A DNA stretch of 64,000 nucleotides from Pseudarthrobacter sp. BIM B-2242 (GTDB lineage: Bacteria; Actinomycetota; Actinomycetes; Actinomycetales; Micrococcaceae): positions 992,001-1,056,000 of the forward strand of contig NZ_CP061721.1 of NCBI RefSeq assembly GCF_014764445.1. The letters are read 5' to 3'. The notes beneath the pieces were generated by a model. That model saw only the letters and a list, made by a program, of their open reading frames with translations. It did no database searches and was not told where the DNA came from. How positions within the stretch are numbered: position 1 is the first letter of the stretch; the number at the start of each line of letters is the position of its first letter. The translations under genes and the position numbers were made by a program. Positions 1 through 8,872 of the stretch are shown here, piece by piece.

Positions 1-630
1 CATGGCTTCAAAGACGAGCTGGGGGTTGTCCACCCCGCGCTCGAGCTTTACATCGACGACGACGAGTTTGTCGAGGCCGCGGCAGACGAGGGACAAATCG
101 AGCTTCGGATCATCAAGCTTCCGCCGGAAGTAGGAATAGTTCTCGATGACGCGGGTTTCCGTGTCGTTGGCCGGCTCCGCTCCCTGTAGGATCGCGATCA
201 ACGCCGGCCTGTCGCTCTGGGACAAGATCAGCTTGAACTGACGTTCACCTTCTTCATCATCATTGAGTAGGTAGCGATTCCGGATCTTTCGCGGAGAGAA
301 ACCGTCCCAGGGCTCCCGCTGACCGTCCGGTAGTGCCTCCAGCCGGTCAACCAGAGCTGCGAGTATCAGGGTTACAGTGGTGACCCGCTGCTGGCCATCG
401 ATGATCAGATCGGGCTCAGCGGAGGTGTTAGTGGCTTGATCCTTTGCGACGTAGACGATAGACCCCGTGAAATGTGACCCAAGTGCCGCAGTCGATCCCG
501 CGCGGAGGATATCTGCCCACAACTGCGCGCACTCCGCTTCGTGCCAAGAGTAAAGGCGCTGGTAGATCGGCACTATGAACTGACTGCTCGCTTTCAGCAG
601 CGTAAGTAGATGCGAGTCAACGGCCTTCAC
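1..630 (-). CDS. DUF262 (GmrSD/ParB-like) protein, 3' end cut by window edge
   Basis: The gene starts at a GTG (630-628) 1 nt after an AAGGAGAAC ribosome binding site and runs off the left edge with about 210 codons visible. The N-terminus contains FIVPIYQRLYSW, followed by LIIDGQQRVTT around residue 77. That motif pair is the signature of the DUF262 domain found in GmrS/GmrD type IV restriction enzymes and related defence proteins. DUF262 belongs to the ParB/Srx fold, and in GmrSD it is the NTP-binding half. Whether this protein also carries the DUF1524 HNH nuclease half cannot be seen. It is divergent from the BREX operon, with about 285 bp between the starts, which suggests a second system in the same defence island. 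Alternatives are a stand-alone DUF262 gene or part of a BREX-linked type IV module. Confidence 0.8.
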   Translation of the reverse strand, partial: MKAVDSHLLTLLKASSQFIVPIYQRLYSWHEAECAQLWADILRAGSTAALGSHFTGSIVYVAKDQATNTSAEPDLIIDGQQRVTTVTLILAALVDRLEALPDGQREPWDGFSPRKIRNRYLLNDDEEGERQFKLILSQSDRPALIAILQGAEPANDTETRVIENYSYFRRKLDDPKLDLSLVCRGLDKLVVVDVKLERGVDNPQLVFEAM

Positions 631-914
631 AGTTCTCCTTCATTTTGTGTTGATCACACCTTATCGTCCAGGTAAGTAGACCGAGCCTTGGGGTCACGGC
701 AAGTATGGGTGGCTGTGCCTGCGGCTAGTCCGAAGGATGCAACGGTCCGGCATATGCTTTGACGGCTCGCGCCCGCCCGCTATCTGCCGGACAACATAAA
801 CGCCATAACCTGCAAGCCCTATAAGCCCCGTCGCTTCCGGCGGGTTGATTCGTCCCGGGAGGCAGCTGCCGCTACAGTTTGAAGTCAGAGTTGTTCGTGA
901 GTAGGAGATCGTCA

Positions 915-1688
915 TTGGGGCCGTTCGATGACCGCGATATTGTCAGTGGCCATGTGCCCGGCGGCACGAACACTAGCCACACGATTGCCATCGGACACCT
1001 GACTTCACTTCTCTCTGCAGTGCCCAAGGCGTCTGGCCTGGCCGATTACGAAATGGCCGCCGTCGAGCACAACGTGCTCGGACGGGCTACAACGGAGGGC
1101 CGCCGGCGGACCTTCCGCTATTTGCGCGAACTGTACCTTCTCGATCCCAACCGCATAATGTTCCGGGCAATGCGTGACCTGTGGGACGAAGATGAGAAGG
1201 CACAGCCTCTCTTAGCTGGTTTGTCGGCCATGGCGCGAGACAGCGTTTTCCGGGCGTCTGCTTCGGGTCTCCTCGCGTTCGATGAGGGAGCGCTCGTGAC
1301 GGCTGAAATGCTCACCGGACTTGTAGAAGCCGCGTTTCCTCATGCATATAACGAAGGTACAGCGGCCAAGATTGGTCGGAACACTGCATCGTCATGGACG
1401 CAGACAGGGCATCTCCACGGCCGGGCTTCAAAAACTCGCCGGCAAGTGGAGCCGCGCCCAGCGGCGCTGGCGTTCGCGCTCCTCCTTGGCCACTTGCAGG
1501 GAGCCCGTGGGCCGTCCCTATACGACACTCAGTGGACAGCGTTCTTCGATGCGGACGTGCGCGAAATCGAGGCCATGGCCGGAGTCGCCGGCCAGCGTGG
1601 GTATATTGAGCTACGATCCGGGGGCGGGATTGTCGAGATCGGGTTCCGGCACCTTCTGAGACCCATGGAGGATCTTGCAAATGAGTGA
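915..1688 (+). CDS. brxA: BREX protein BrxA (DUF1819 family)
   Basis: This is the first gene of the BREX operon. The start chosen is TTG 915, because AGGAG at 903-907 lies 7 nt upstream. An in-frame TTG at 879 would add 12 residues but has no ribosome binding site. The protein is about 257 aa. It is mostly helical, with an LGRATTEGRRRTFRYLRELY-like segment near the N-terminus that fits the DUF1819 winged-helix fold of BrxA, a small DNA-binding BREX component. Identification rests mainly on position: it directly precedes brxB, brxC, pglX, pglZ and brxL in type 1 order. It ends inside the start of brxB (8-bp ATGAGTGA overlap), so the two are translationally coupled. The 285 bp upstream, shared with the divergent DUF262 gene, should hold the operon promoter. 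I could not pick out convincing -35/-10 boxes. Confidence 0.75.
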   Translation: MGPFDDRDIVSGHVPGGTNTSHTIAIGHLTSLLSAVPKASGLADYEMAAVEHNVLGRATTEGRRRTFRYLRELYLLDPNRIMFRAMRDLWDEDEKAQPLLAGLSAMARDSVFRASASGLLAFDEGALVTAEMLTGLVEAAFPHAYNEGTAAKIGRNTASSWTQTGHLHGRASKTRRQVEPRPAALAFALLLGHLQGARGPSLYDTQWTAFFDADVREIEAMAGVAGQRGYIELRSGGGIVEIGFRHLLRPMEDLANE

Positions 1689-2238
1689 CATCGACGCCCT
1701 TGTGGGCGCGTACGAACGATTCGTGGCTCTGCCGTGGTCGCGAAACCTCGCACCTGCACAGCGCGTTTGGATGGTCGTCTACCCTCCGAACGACGAGCGT
1801 CGATTGAGGGCGCGGATCGCAGCGTTTGCTGTTGCCACAGCCAAGGCAAAGAAAACCTGGTCGGTGGCCGATGTGACCAACAGTTTTGGAGACTGGATCG
1901 GGCGAAACCCATACAGGGAAACGTACTTCAAGAGCCCTGACAAGCTGTCGGCTGCTGCGCTTCGGGACTTTGAAAGGGACCTCGTTGTCCAAGTGCGCTC
2001 ATCATTGGATGGTGCCGCCAACGATAGCGACGGGGTAGTCGCCGTCCTCGGCGTGGGATCTTTGTTCCCCTTTACAAAGGTCAGCAAGTTCATCGAAGAT
2101 CTTGCCCCCGAGGCGGCAGGGCGTCTGGTTGTCTTTTTCCCCGGTGAACGCGACGGCTCCAACTACCGACTGCTCGAAGCCAGAGATGGCTGGAATTACC
2201 TCGCCACACCAATCACTGCCACAGAGGACACGTTGTGA
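1681..2238 (+). CDS. brxB: BREX protein BrxB (DUF1788 family)
   Basis: This 185-aa protein starts at ATG 1681, with GGAGG at 1667-1671. A TTG two codons upstream is also possible. DUF1788 proteins are small soluble BREX components always found between brxA and brxC. The biochemical role of BrxB is not well settled. The central segment ending VVAVLGVGSLFPFTKVSKF, and the C-terminal LVVFFPGERDGSNYRLLEA followed by WNYLATPI, fit the family, in which a strand-rich core ends in an FPG-type turn. It overlaps brxA by 8 bp upstream and brxC by 1 bp downstream (TGATG), so expression should be coupled. Family assignment comes from length, the FPGxxxGxxYxLL pattern and the invariant neighbourhood. Confidence 0.8.
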   Translation: MSDIDALVGAYERFVALPWSRNLAPAQRVWMVVYPPNDERRLRARIAAFAVATAKAKKTWSVADVTNSFGDWIGRNPYRETYFKSPDKLSAAALRDFERDLVVQVRSSLDGAANDSDGVVAVLGVGSLFPFTKVSKFIEDLAPEAAGRLVVFFPGERDGSNYRLLEARDGWNYLATPITATEDTL

Positions 2239-5200
2239 TGCTGAACAAAGAGATTTTCGTCGAGGACCCAACCAAGAAGAGCATCCCCAATCTTGGGGTG
2301 GCGAAAGTTGGGGAACCCACTGACGACGCCGGCTGGGCCGTGCTGGAGTACGAGCTGAAGAGCTTCGTTTGCGAGGGCGCATACGCGCAAGGCTTAGACC
2401 GCATCTTATCCTCATACGTAGGGCAGGCAGGATCCTCACAGCCGGCAGCATGGGTCAGCGGGTTCTACGGAAGCGGAAAATCGCATCTGGTGAGGGTTCT
2501 GGAGTACCTTTGGCGAGATCTGGAGCTAGCGGACGGGTCGACGGCGCGAGGGTTGGTCCGCACGCCCCAACCTGTAACTGACGTTTTGCGCGAGCTCAGT
2601 ACTATTGGGAGCCGTAACGGGGGTCTCTGGTCAGCGGCGGGCACTCTCGGTGCGGGAGCCGGTTCTGTGCGCCTCGGGTTTCTGTCAATCATTCTTGGCG
2701 CCGCCGGCCTTCCGACGGACCTGGCGCCGGCCCGCTGTGTGATGTGGCTTCAAGATGAGGGCTTATTTGAAACGGTCCAGGCGGACATCGCAAACCGAGG
2801 ACTGGACTGGGAGATGGTCCTCGAAAATATGTACGTCTCGGAGCTGGGTGAGGCGATCCTGGCTGCGAAGCCGGGGTGGGCAGCCAGCCCCGACATGGCC
2901 AGGGAACAGATCCACAATCAGTTCCCGCAGCCGGAAGATATCTCCCTGTCAGAGACCATCAAGACCGTAGAACATGTGCTTCGCCAGGTGTCGGACACGG
3001 TGGGTAAGCTGCCGTGTGCCCTCGTTGTTCTTGACGAAATGCAGCAGTTCATCAACGAGGACCCAGACCGTGCCCAGCAGGTCCAGTTGCTCGTAGAAGC
3101 GTGCTCAAGCGGTTTTGACGGTCTCCTCATGATTGTTGCCACGGGACAGGCCGCTCTCCAGACTACTGCCGTCCTTCAGAAGCTGATCGACCGTTTCGCC
3201 ATTCAAGTGCAGCTCTCCGACACCGACGTCGACGCCGTTATCCGGGAGGTCGTTTTGCGGAAGCGGCCTGAAAGTGTGCCCGCGCTGGAATTGGTCCTCG
3301 AGAAGCAGGCAGGTGAGATTGACAGGCAGCTGGGCGGTGCTGTCATTGCGCCATCGGCTTCCGACGAAAAATACCTTATCCCTGACTACCCCTTGCTGCC
3401 GTCCCGTCGCCGCTTCTGGGAGCACGTCCTCCGTTCGGTTGACAAGGCGGGCAAGGCGGGCCAGCTCCGTTCCCAGTTGCGTGTTGTGCATGAAGCGAGC
3501 AGAGTTGTGGCGGACTCTCCGGTCGGCACGGTTGTGCCTGCAGACTTCATTTACGATGAGAAGTCTGCTGACATGCTCCAGACTGGCGTGCTGCTTCGTG
3601 AGATCGAGCAGCTCATCAAGGGGGAGCGTTCGCAGGGGCCCGAAGGAGAGCTTCGGAGCCGTGTCCTGGCTCTTGTATTCCTGATTTCGCAGCTCTCCCG
3701 GGAAGGCTTTGCAGACACAGGCGTCCGGGCCACTGAGCAGCACATCGCCGATCTCCTGGTGGATGATCTGTCCGGCGCCGGACCTCGTTTACGTGCCGAA
3801 GTTCCAAAGGTTCTCGAGCAGCTTCATGCCGAATCCAAGCTCCTGAAAGTTGATGAGGAGTACTTCCTGCAGACACAGGCAGGACAGGAATGGGCAAAGG
3901 ACTTCCGTAACCGCAGGGCTTCTTTCCTGAGTGACTCGACCCGCGTTTCACACGCGCGGGACAGCGCCTTCCGAGACGCAATGACGCGAGTTGTCCCCCG
4001 GTCACGGCAACACGGCCTCAGTAAGACCCCACGAAACGTTGAAAATAGTTTCAGCGACGTAGAGCCGAAGGTTGACGTCAGCATTCCGGTCTGGGTCCGC
4101 ACAGGTTGGGATTTGGCAGAAAAACAGTTTACTGACCTGGCTAGCTCGGGAAGCACGGACTCGCCCCTCATCTTTGTTTACCTACCCAAGGTCGACGCAG
4201 ACGCCTTGGCCGGTGCCTTGGCGGACTTGGCAGCAGCAGAGGAAACGTTGGCAACCAGGCCGCGTCCGAATACGGACGAGGGTGTATCCGCCCTCAAAGC
4301 CATGGAGTCCACCCGAGAGATGGCTCGACAGAAGGTAGCCGGGCACGTTTCAGATGTTCTTCGTCAGTCGACCGTTGCACAGTCCGGAGGTAATCGAATT
4401 GCAGAATCGGACCTAAGTAAGGCTCTGGCAACCGCTGCAGATCGATCCATTGACCGTCTTTACCCCAAGTTCCGGGAAGGTGACCATACAGGCTGGGCAA
4501 CTGTATGGGCACGAGCGGTGGAAGGCAACGAAAACTGTTTGGAAGCTGTTAATCACAAGGGGCCAACTGCGTCGCACCCAGTCTGCAAAGCAATACTTTC
4601 CGCTGTCGGGCCTGCGGGAACATCCGGAAACGATCTCCGGAAAAAGTTTGAATCCCCAGAGTACGGCTGGCCGCGCGACGCAGTACATGCGGGCCTCGCG
4701 GCGCTCGTACTGGCTACCGAGCTGAACGCTGAGGAAAACGGTCTCCCGGTCTCCGCGCGACAGCTGAAGCCAAATGCCATCGGTAAGCTGATTTTCCGCC
4801 GCGAAACAAAGGTCGTCCCGCTCGGCGTAAGGCTTGCCGTACAGCAGGTGCTCACTGAGTCCGGAATTGCCGTGGAGAGGAACGAAGAGGCGGCCGCGTG
4901 CGGGTTGCTCTTACAGCGACTTAGTGACCTTGCCGGTGCCGCAGGTGGTGCCCCACCGCTGCCGGCGCCGCCGTCGACGGAGTTTCTGGACCCGCTGAAG
5001 GGTCTGAAGGGAAACGAATTGATTTCATCGGTGCACGACCACCGTGAAGCGATCCGGACTGCCGTAGTGGAATGGCGGACTGCATCAACGCTCAAGCAGG
5101 ACAGGTTAGCCAATTTTTCCAAAGCACAGCGCCTAGTTGCCCATTTGCCCGGTGACGGGGAGCACATAGCGGATCAGTTGCGTTCAGTTCAGGATAACCG

Positions 5201-5672
5201 GCAGCTGCTTCAGTCACCTGATCCCGTCGCGCCCATCATCCTCGCGGCAGCCGAGGTCCTGCGCACTGCGCTGAACGCCCAATTGTCCCGTTACAATCAG
5301 GCCGTTGCGGAGGCGCTAGCGCATTTAGCGGGCGATGACAGTTGGGGTGCCATGAGCGGTGGCCAACAGGAAGAACTTTTATCGAAGTATGAATTGGCGC
5401 TGGTGGTAACGCCTGCGCTAGGAACGGCAGATCAGGTATTGGCTGCTTTGGAAAGCCGCCCCGTGAGCTCGTGGAATGACCGCATAGATGCAGTTGACGC
5501 CCAGCTGGGCCGGTTGCGCGAGGCCGCCGCCAGGCTTTTGGAACCCACCGCATTCAAGATTATTCCGCCCAATGCGACGCTGAAGTCTGAACTTGAGGTC
5601 GAGGAATACATTGATCGACTTCGCAATCAGATGTTGGATGAGCTCCAGCAGCACAAGTCACTCATCGTCTAG
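2238..5672 (+). CDS. brxC: BREX ATPase BrxC
   Basis: BrxC is the large P-loop ATPase of BREX (usually about 1,200 aa; 1,144 aa here). It is needed for phage exclusion and, in studied systems, for methylation as part of the PglX assembly. The start is ATG 2238, overlapping the brxB stop by one base; GTG 2235 is an alternative. Walker A is GFYGSGKSH at residues 75-83. Walker B is ALVVLDEMQQF with D265-E266. A long helical C-terminal half follows, including the coiled-coil-like segment AALADLAAAEETLATR. The stop is 11 nt before pglX, whose ribosome binding site is AGGGAG at 5671-5676. No frameshift or missing catalytic residue was seen. Confidence 0.93.
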   Translation: MLNKEIFVEDPTKKSIPNLGVAKVGEPTDDAGWAVLEYELKSFVCEGAYAQGLDRILSSYVGQAGSSQPAAWVSGFYGSGKSHLVRVLEYLWRDLELADGSTARGLVRTPQPVTDVLRELSTIGSRNGGLWSAAGTLGAGAGSVRLGFLSIILGAAGLPTDLAPARCVMWLQDEGLFETVQADIANRGLDWEMVLENMYVSELGEAILAAKPGWAASPDMAREQIHNQFPQPEDISLSETIKTVEHVLRQVSDTVGKLPCALVVLDEMQQFINEDPDRAQQVQLLVEACSSGFDGLLMIVATGQAALQTTAVLQKLIDRFAIQVQLSDTDVDAVIREVVLRKRPESVPALELVLEKQAGEIDRQLGGAVIAPSASDEKYLIPDYPLLPSRRRFWEHVLRSVDKAGKAGQLRSQLRVVHEASRVVADSPVGTVVPADFIYDEKSADMLQTGVLLREIEQLIKGERSQGPEGELRSRVLALVFLISQLSREGFADTGVRATEQHIADLLVDDLSGAGPRLRAEVPKVLEQLHAESKLLKVDEEYFLQTQAGQEWAKDFRNRRASFLSDSTRVSHARDSAFRDAMTRVVPRSRQHGLSKTPRNVENSFSDVEPKVDVSIPVWVRTGWDLAEKQFTDLASSGSTDSPLIFVYLPKVDADALAGALADLAAAEETLATRPRPNTDEGVSALKAMESTREMARQKVAGHVSDVLRQSTVAQSGGNRIAESDLSKALATAADRSIDRLYPKFREGDHTGWATVWARAVEGNENCLEAVNHKGPTASHPVCKAILSAVGPAGTSGNDLRKKFESPEYGWPRDAVHAGLAALVLATELNAEENGLPVSARQLKPNAIGKLIFRRETKVVPLGVRLAVQQVLTESGIAVERNEEAAACGLLLQRLSDLAGAAGGAPPLPAPPSTEFLDPLKGLKGNELISSVHDHREAIRTAVVEWRTASTLKQDRLANFSKAQRLVAHLPGDGEHIADQLRSVQDNRQLLQSPDPVAPIILAAAEVLRTALNAQLSRYNQAVAEALAHLAGDDSWGAMSGGQQEELLSKYELALVVTPALGTADQVLAALESRPVSSWNDRIDAVDAQLGRLREAAARLLEPTAFKIIPPNATLKSELEVEEYIDRLRNQMLDELQQHKSLIV

Positions 5673-5683
5673 GGAGTAAACAC

Positions 5684-7083
5684 ATGTCGGTGTTGTCGGG
5701 TGTTTTGCGGAAGTTGCTTGAGCGTGCGGTGGTTGATGGTCGGGTGGTGGCTGAGGGTGGTGCTGCTGTTGCGTTGACGCGTTTGGGTGTGGGGTTGCGT
5801 GATGCGCCGGGGCATTTGAGTTTGGAGGAGCGGGCGCTTCGGAATGGTTTGCGGGCGCGGGCGCGTCAGCTGGGGGATCGTTTGGAGCTTTCGGGTGATC
5901 CTGGTGATGTGTGGGTGGCGTCGCCGTTGCTGGTGGGTGAGGTTGCGTATGAGCAGTGGCACCGGTTCCTGTTTGCGCGGTTTCTGGAGGTTAACGCCCT
6001 GTTGCGGCATCCGGAGTTCGGGGTTCCGGTTTCTTTGGAGGATTGCCAGGAGCTGGCCGCGGGTTTGGGGGAACCGGATGGTTGGTCGGTGGCGGCGCGT
6101 TTTGCGGCGGAGATCCTGCCGGGGATTTTCAAGCCGTCGGATCCTGCGGTGAAGGTCGGGCTGGCGCGGGAGGATCTGCTTGCGTTGGAGCGTGCAGTGA
6201 CGGCCCTCCCGGCGGAGGTGTTTACGGCTGAGGATTCGCTGGGGTGGGTGTACCAATTCTGGCAGTCCAAGGCCAAGGAGGCGGTGAACACTTCGGGCCG
6301 CAAGATCGGCGGTGCGGATCTGTCGCCGGTGACGCAGCTGTTCACCGAGGATTACATGGTGCGGTTCCTGCTGGAGAACTCCCTGGGTGCGTGGTGGGCG
6401 GGCCGGTATCCGGAGTCGCCTCTTCTGTCCGCGTTTGATTTCCTGAGGTTTGCGGAGGACGGTACTCCGGCGGCGGGGACGTTTGAGGGCTGGCCGGAGA
6501 CGGTTGCGGAGGTGACGGTGATGGATCCGTGCTGCGGGTCCGGGCATTTCCTGGTCGGGGCGTTCGGGATGTTGTGGCGGATGCGGGCCGAGGAGGAGGG
6601 TCTGTCTCCGGCGGCGGCACAGGACGCGGTGCTGGCTGAGAATCTGTTCGGGCTGGAGCTGGATCCGCGCTGCACTCAGATTGCGATGTTTGCGCTGGCT
6701 TTGGAGGCATGGAAGCAGGGCGGCTTCCGGAAGTTGCCGGTGCCGCAGGTGGCGTGTTCTGGGATTCCAGCGAAGGCGCCGTTGGCGGACTGGACGAAAC
6801 TCGCCGAGGGCGATTACCAGCTTGAGGCTGCGCTGACCCGGCTGCACACGTTGTTCGCGGACGCGGACACCCTGGGTTCGCTCATCGATCCGGTCCGGGC
6901 CTCCGAGCAGGCCGGGCTGGAATCCGTGGAATGGGCGGACATTGCACCGCTGCTGGACAAGGCCCTGACTTCGGAGGCTGCCTCCAGCGGTGATCCTGCG
7001 ACGGAGGTGTTTGGTGAGGCCGCTGCGGGGATCGCCCGCGCCGCCGATTACCTCAGCCGGAAGTACACCCTGGTCGCCACCAA
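5684..7083 (+). repeat. Direct repeat unit 1, 1,400 bp (5' part of pglX copy 1)
   Basis: Bases 5684-7083 match 8872-10271 at a constant offset of 3,188 bp. All stretches I compared were identical, and the translations are identical over 466 residues. The match begins at the A of the start codon, since the upstream bases of the two genes differ. It ends inside the Asn codon of the NPPY motif (AAT versus AAC). Confidence 0.9.
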
Positions 7084-8872
7084 TCCCCCCTACCTAGTGC
7101 GGCAGAGCCAAAACGAACCCTTGCGAGCCCATTGCGCGACCAATTTCCCTGATAGCAAAGAGGATTTGGCGACCACGATGCTGGAACGCATTAACAACAT
7201 GCTTCAGGTGCGGGGATCCTCGGTAGCAGTCAGTCCTCAAAATTGGCTTTTCCTAGGTACATTCGAGAAATTTCGAAAGCTTCTCTTAGGCGGCGTCAAG
7301 TGGAACTTTGACGCCAGGTTAGGTGAAGGAGCGTTCGGGGGTATCAGCGGACACGTAGTAAAGGTACACCTATCCGGTTGGACAACAGAACGTCCCGGAG
7401 GGGACGCCATATTCTCAACGATTGATTGCTCCACCTTTCGGGGCCCCGAGGCCAAGTCCGAGGCCCTTAAAGGCAAACTTGAACCGGTGATGCAGGTCTC
7501 TCAACTAAACAACCCGCAGTCCCGTATAACGTTTAGAGACACGTCGTCTATGCCGCTGCTCGGCGACTATGGTGTATCCCTGAAGGGAATTACAAGCGGC
7601 GACGACCCTCGGTGGCGGAGGGAAATGTGGGAAGTTGATCTCAAGGACGGGCAGTGGACTTTTCTCCAAGGTACGACGAGTTTCGGCCCACCTTATAGCG
7701 GCCGTCAGTCGGTCATGTCCAAGCGCCTTACTGTTGTCCCTACTCCTCCCGGGTCGTACATACGAGGTCACGAATCTTGGGGGCGGAGCGGGGTAGCTAT
7801 AAACCTAATGAACAGCCTGAACGTTGCCCCGTACCAAGGAGACAAGTTCGATACTAATGTCGCCGTCTTCCTTCCGGGCCGCGATGAGGATTTGGGAGCA
7901 GTCTGGGCGTTCCTATCTTCTGCGGATTTTTCGAGAGAAGTCAGGGCGATCGACCCGAAACTAAGCATTCAGCCAGGTACCATCCCCAACGTCCCCTTCG
8001 ATGTTGATTATTGGCGGGGTGTTGCTGCTGTGGAGTTTCCGGAGGGTTTGCCGGAGCCGTTTTCGGATGATGCGACGCAGTGGTTGTTCAGGGGTGTTCC
8101 GGCGGGTGCGCAGCAGCCGTTGCAGGTAGCTGTTGCCCGGCTGCTGGGCTTTTCGTGGCCTGATCAGGAGCCGGATTCCGTTGATGCCCTGGTGGATGGG
8201 GATGGGATTGTGTGTCTGCCGGCTGTGTCCGGTGAGCAGTCGGCGGCGGAGCGGGTGCGTTCCGTGCTGGCGGCCTCGCATGGGGGCCAGTGGTCGAATG
8301 CGCGTCTGGACGAGCTGCTGGTCGAAGCCGGCGGGAAGCCCGGGGATCTGGCCGGGTGGCTGGCTGATGTGTTTTTCAAGGATCACTGCAAGGTCTTTTC
8401 GAACCGCCCGTTTATTTGGCATGTCTGGGACGGGCGCCGGGACGGGTTCTCTGCCTTGGTGAATTATCACAAGCTGGACCGCACGACGCTGGAGAAGCTG
8501 ACGTACCGGTCCCTTGGTTGGTGGATTGACCGGCAGCGGGCTGATGCTGCTGCCGGTGCGGCGGGGGCGGAAGCCCGGCTGGTTGCGGCGATGACGTTGC
8601 AGGAGAAGCTGAAGCTGATCCTCGCTGGCGAGCCACCGTATGACATTTATGTGCGGTGGAAGTCGCTGGCGGAGCAGCCGGTTGGCTGGGACCCGGACCT
8701 GAACGACGGCGTGCGGTTGAACATCCGCCCGTTCGTGGAGGCCGGCGTGCTGCGCTCAAAGTTCACCGTCCACTGGAAGAAGGACCGCGGTACGAATCCC
8801 GACGGCACCGAACGCCACAACGACCTCCACTTGACGAACGAAGAAAAGCGAAAGGCTCGAGGTCTCAGCTGA
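5684..8872 (+). CDS. pglX: BREX adenine-specific DNA methyltransferase PglX, copy 1
   Basis: PglX is the BREX N6-adenine methyltransferase. It marks host DNA at one strand of an asymmetric motif and sets the specificity of the system. The protein is 1,062 aa. SAM-binding motif I is DPCCGSGHF at residues 281-289 and catalytic motif IV is NPPY at 467-470. The segment from about residue 471 to 770 is the presumed target-recognition domain (TRD) and shares no visible similarity with the same segment of the next gene. The rest, from VPFDVDYW to the end, is about 90% identical to copy 2. The first 1,400 bp appear identical to copy 2. The backbone has an unusual G+T-rich coding strand, whereas the TRD uses C- and A-ending codons like the neighbours, so the gene is a compositional mosaic. 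The stop overlaps the next ATG by one base. Confidence 0.93.
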   Translation: MSVLSGVLRKLLERAVVDGRVVAEGGAAVALTRLGVGLRDAPGHLSLEERALRNGLRARARQLGDRLELSGDPGDVWVASPLLVGEVAYEQWHRFLFARFLEVNALLRHPEFGVPVSLEDCQELAAGLGEPDGWSVAARFAAEILPGIFKPSDPAVKVGLAREDLLALERAVTALPAEVFTAEDSLGWVYQFWQSKAKEAVNTSGRKIGGADLSPVTQLFTEDYMVRFLLENSLGAWWAGRYPESPLLSAFDFLRFAEDGTPAAGTFEGWPETVAEVTVMDPCCGSGHFLVGAFGMLWRMRAEEEGLSPAAAQDAVLAENLFGLELDPRCTQIAMFALALEAWKQGGFRKLPVPQVACSGIPAKAPLADWTKLAEGDYQLEAALTRLHTLFADADTLGSLIDPVRASEQAGLESVEWADIAPLLDKALTSEAASSGDPATEVFGEAAAGIARAADYLSRKYTLVATNPPYLVRQSQNEPLRAHCATNFPDSKEDLATTMLERINNMLQVRGSSVAVSPQNWLFLGTFEKFRKLLLGGVKWNFDARLGEGAFGGISGHVVKVHLSGWTTERPGGDAIFSTIDCSTFRGPEAKSEALKGKLEPVMQVSQLNNPQSRITFRDTSSMPLLGDYGVSLKGITSGDDPRWRREMWEVDLKDGQWTFLQGTTSFGPPYSGRQSVMSKRLTVVPTPPGSYIRGHESWGRSGVAINLMNSLNVAPYQGDKFDTNVAVFLPGRDEDLGAVWAFLSSADFSREVRAIDPKLSIQPGTIPNVPFDVDYWRGVAAVEFPEGLPEPFSDDATQWLFRGVPAGAQQPLQVAVARLLGFSWPDQEPDSVDALVDGDGIVCLPAVSGEQSAAERVRSVLAASHGGQWSNARLDELLVEAGGKPGDLAGWLADVFFKDHCKVFSNRPFIWHVWDGRRDGFSALVNYHKLDRTTLEKLTYRSLGWWIDRQRADAAAGAAGAEARLVAAMTLQEKLKLILAGEPPYDIYVRWKSLAEQPVGWDPDLNDGVRLNIRPFVEAGVLRSKFTVHWKKDRGTNPDGTERHNDLHLTNEEKRKARGLS

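Noticed and set aside
694..915. Small 73-codon minus-strand ORF between the DUF262 gene and brxA
   Set aside because: It has no ribosome binding site or recognisable motif and it overlaps the promoter region and brxA start.
5669..6847. Long minus-strand reading frame opposite pglX copy 1 (and its twin opposite copy 2 at 8647-10299)
   Set aside because: The translation is Arg/Pro/His-rich without any domain and exists because the sense strand is G+T-rich and lacks stop complements. It repeats only because the DNA is duplicated.
8656..8871. 72-codon upstream extension of pglX copy 2
   Set aside because: It overlaps the end of copy 1 in another frame, and copy 1 begins exactly at the residue corresponding to ATG 8872.
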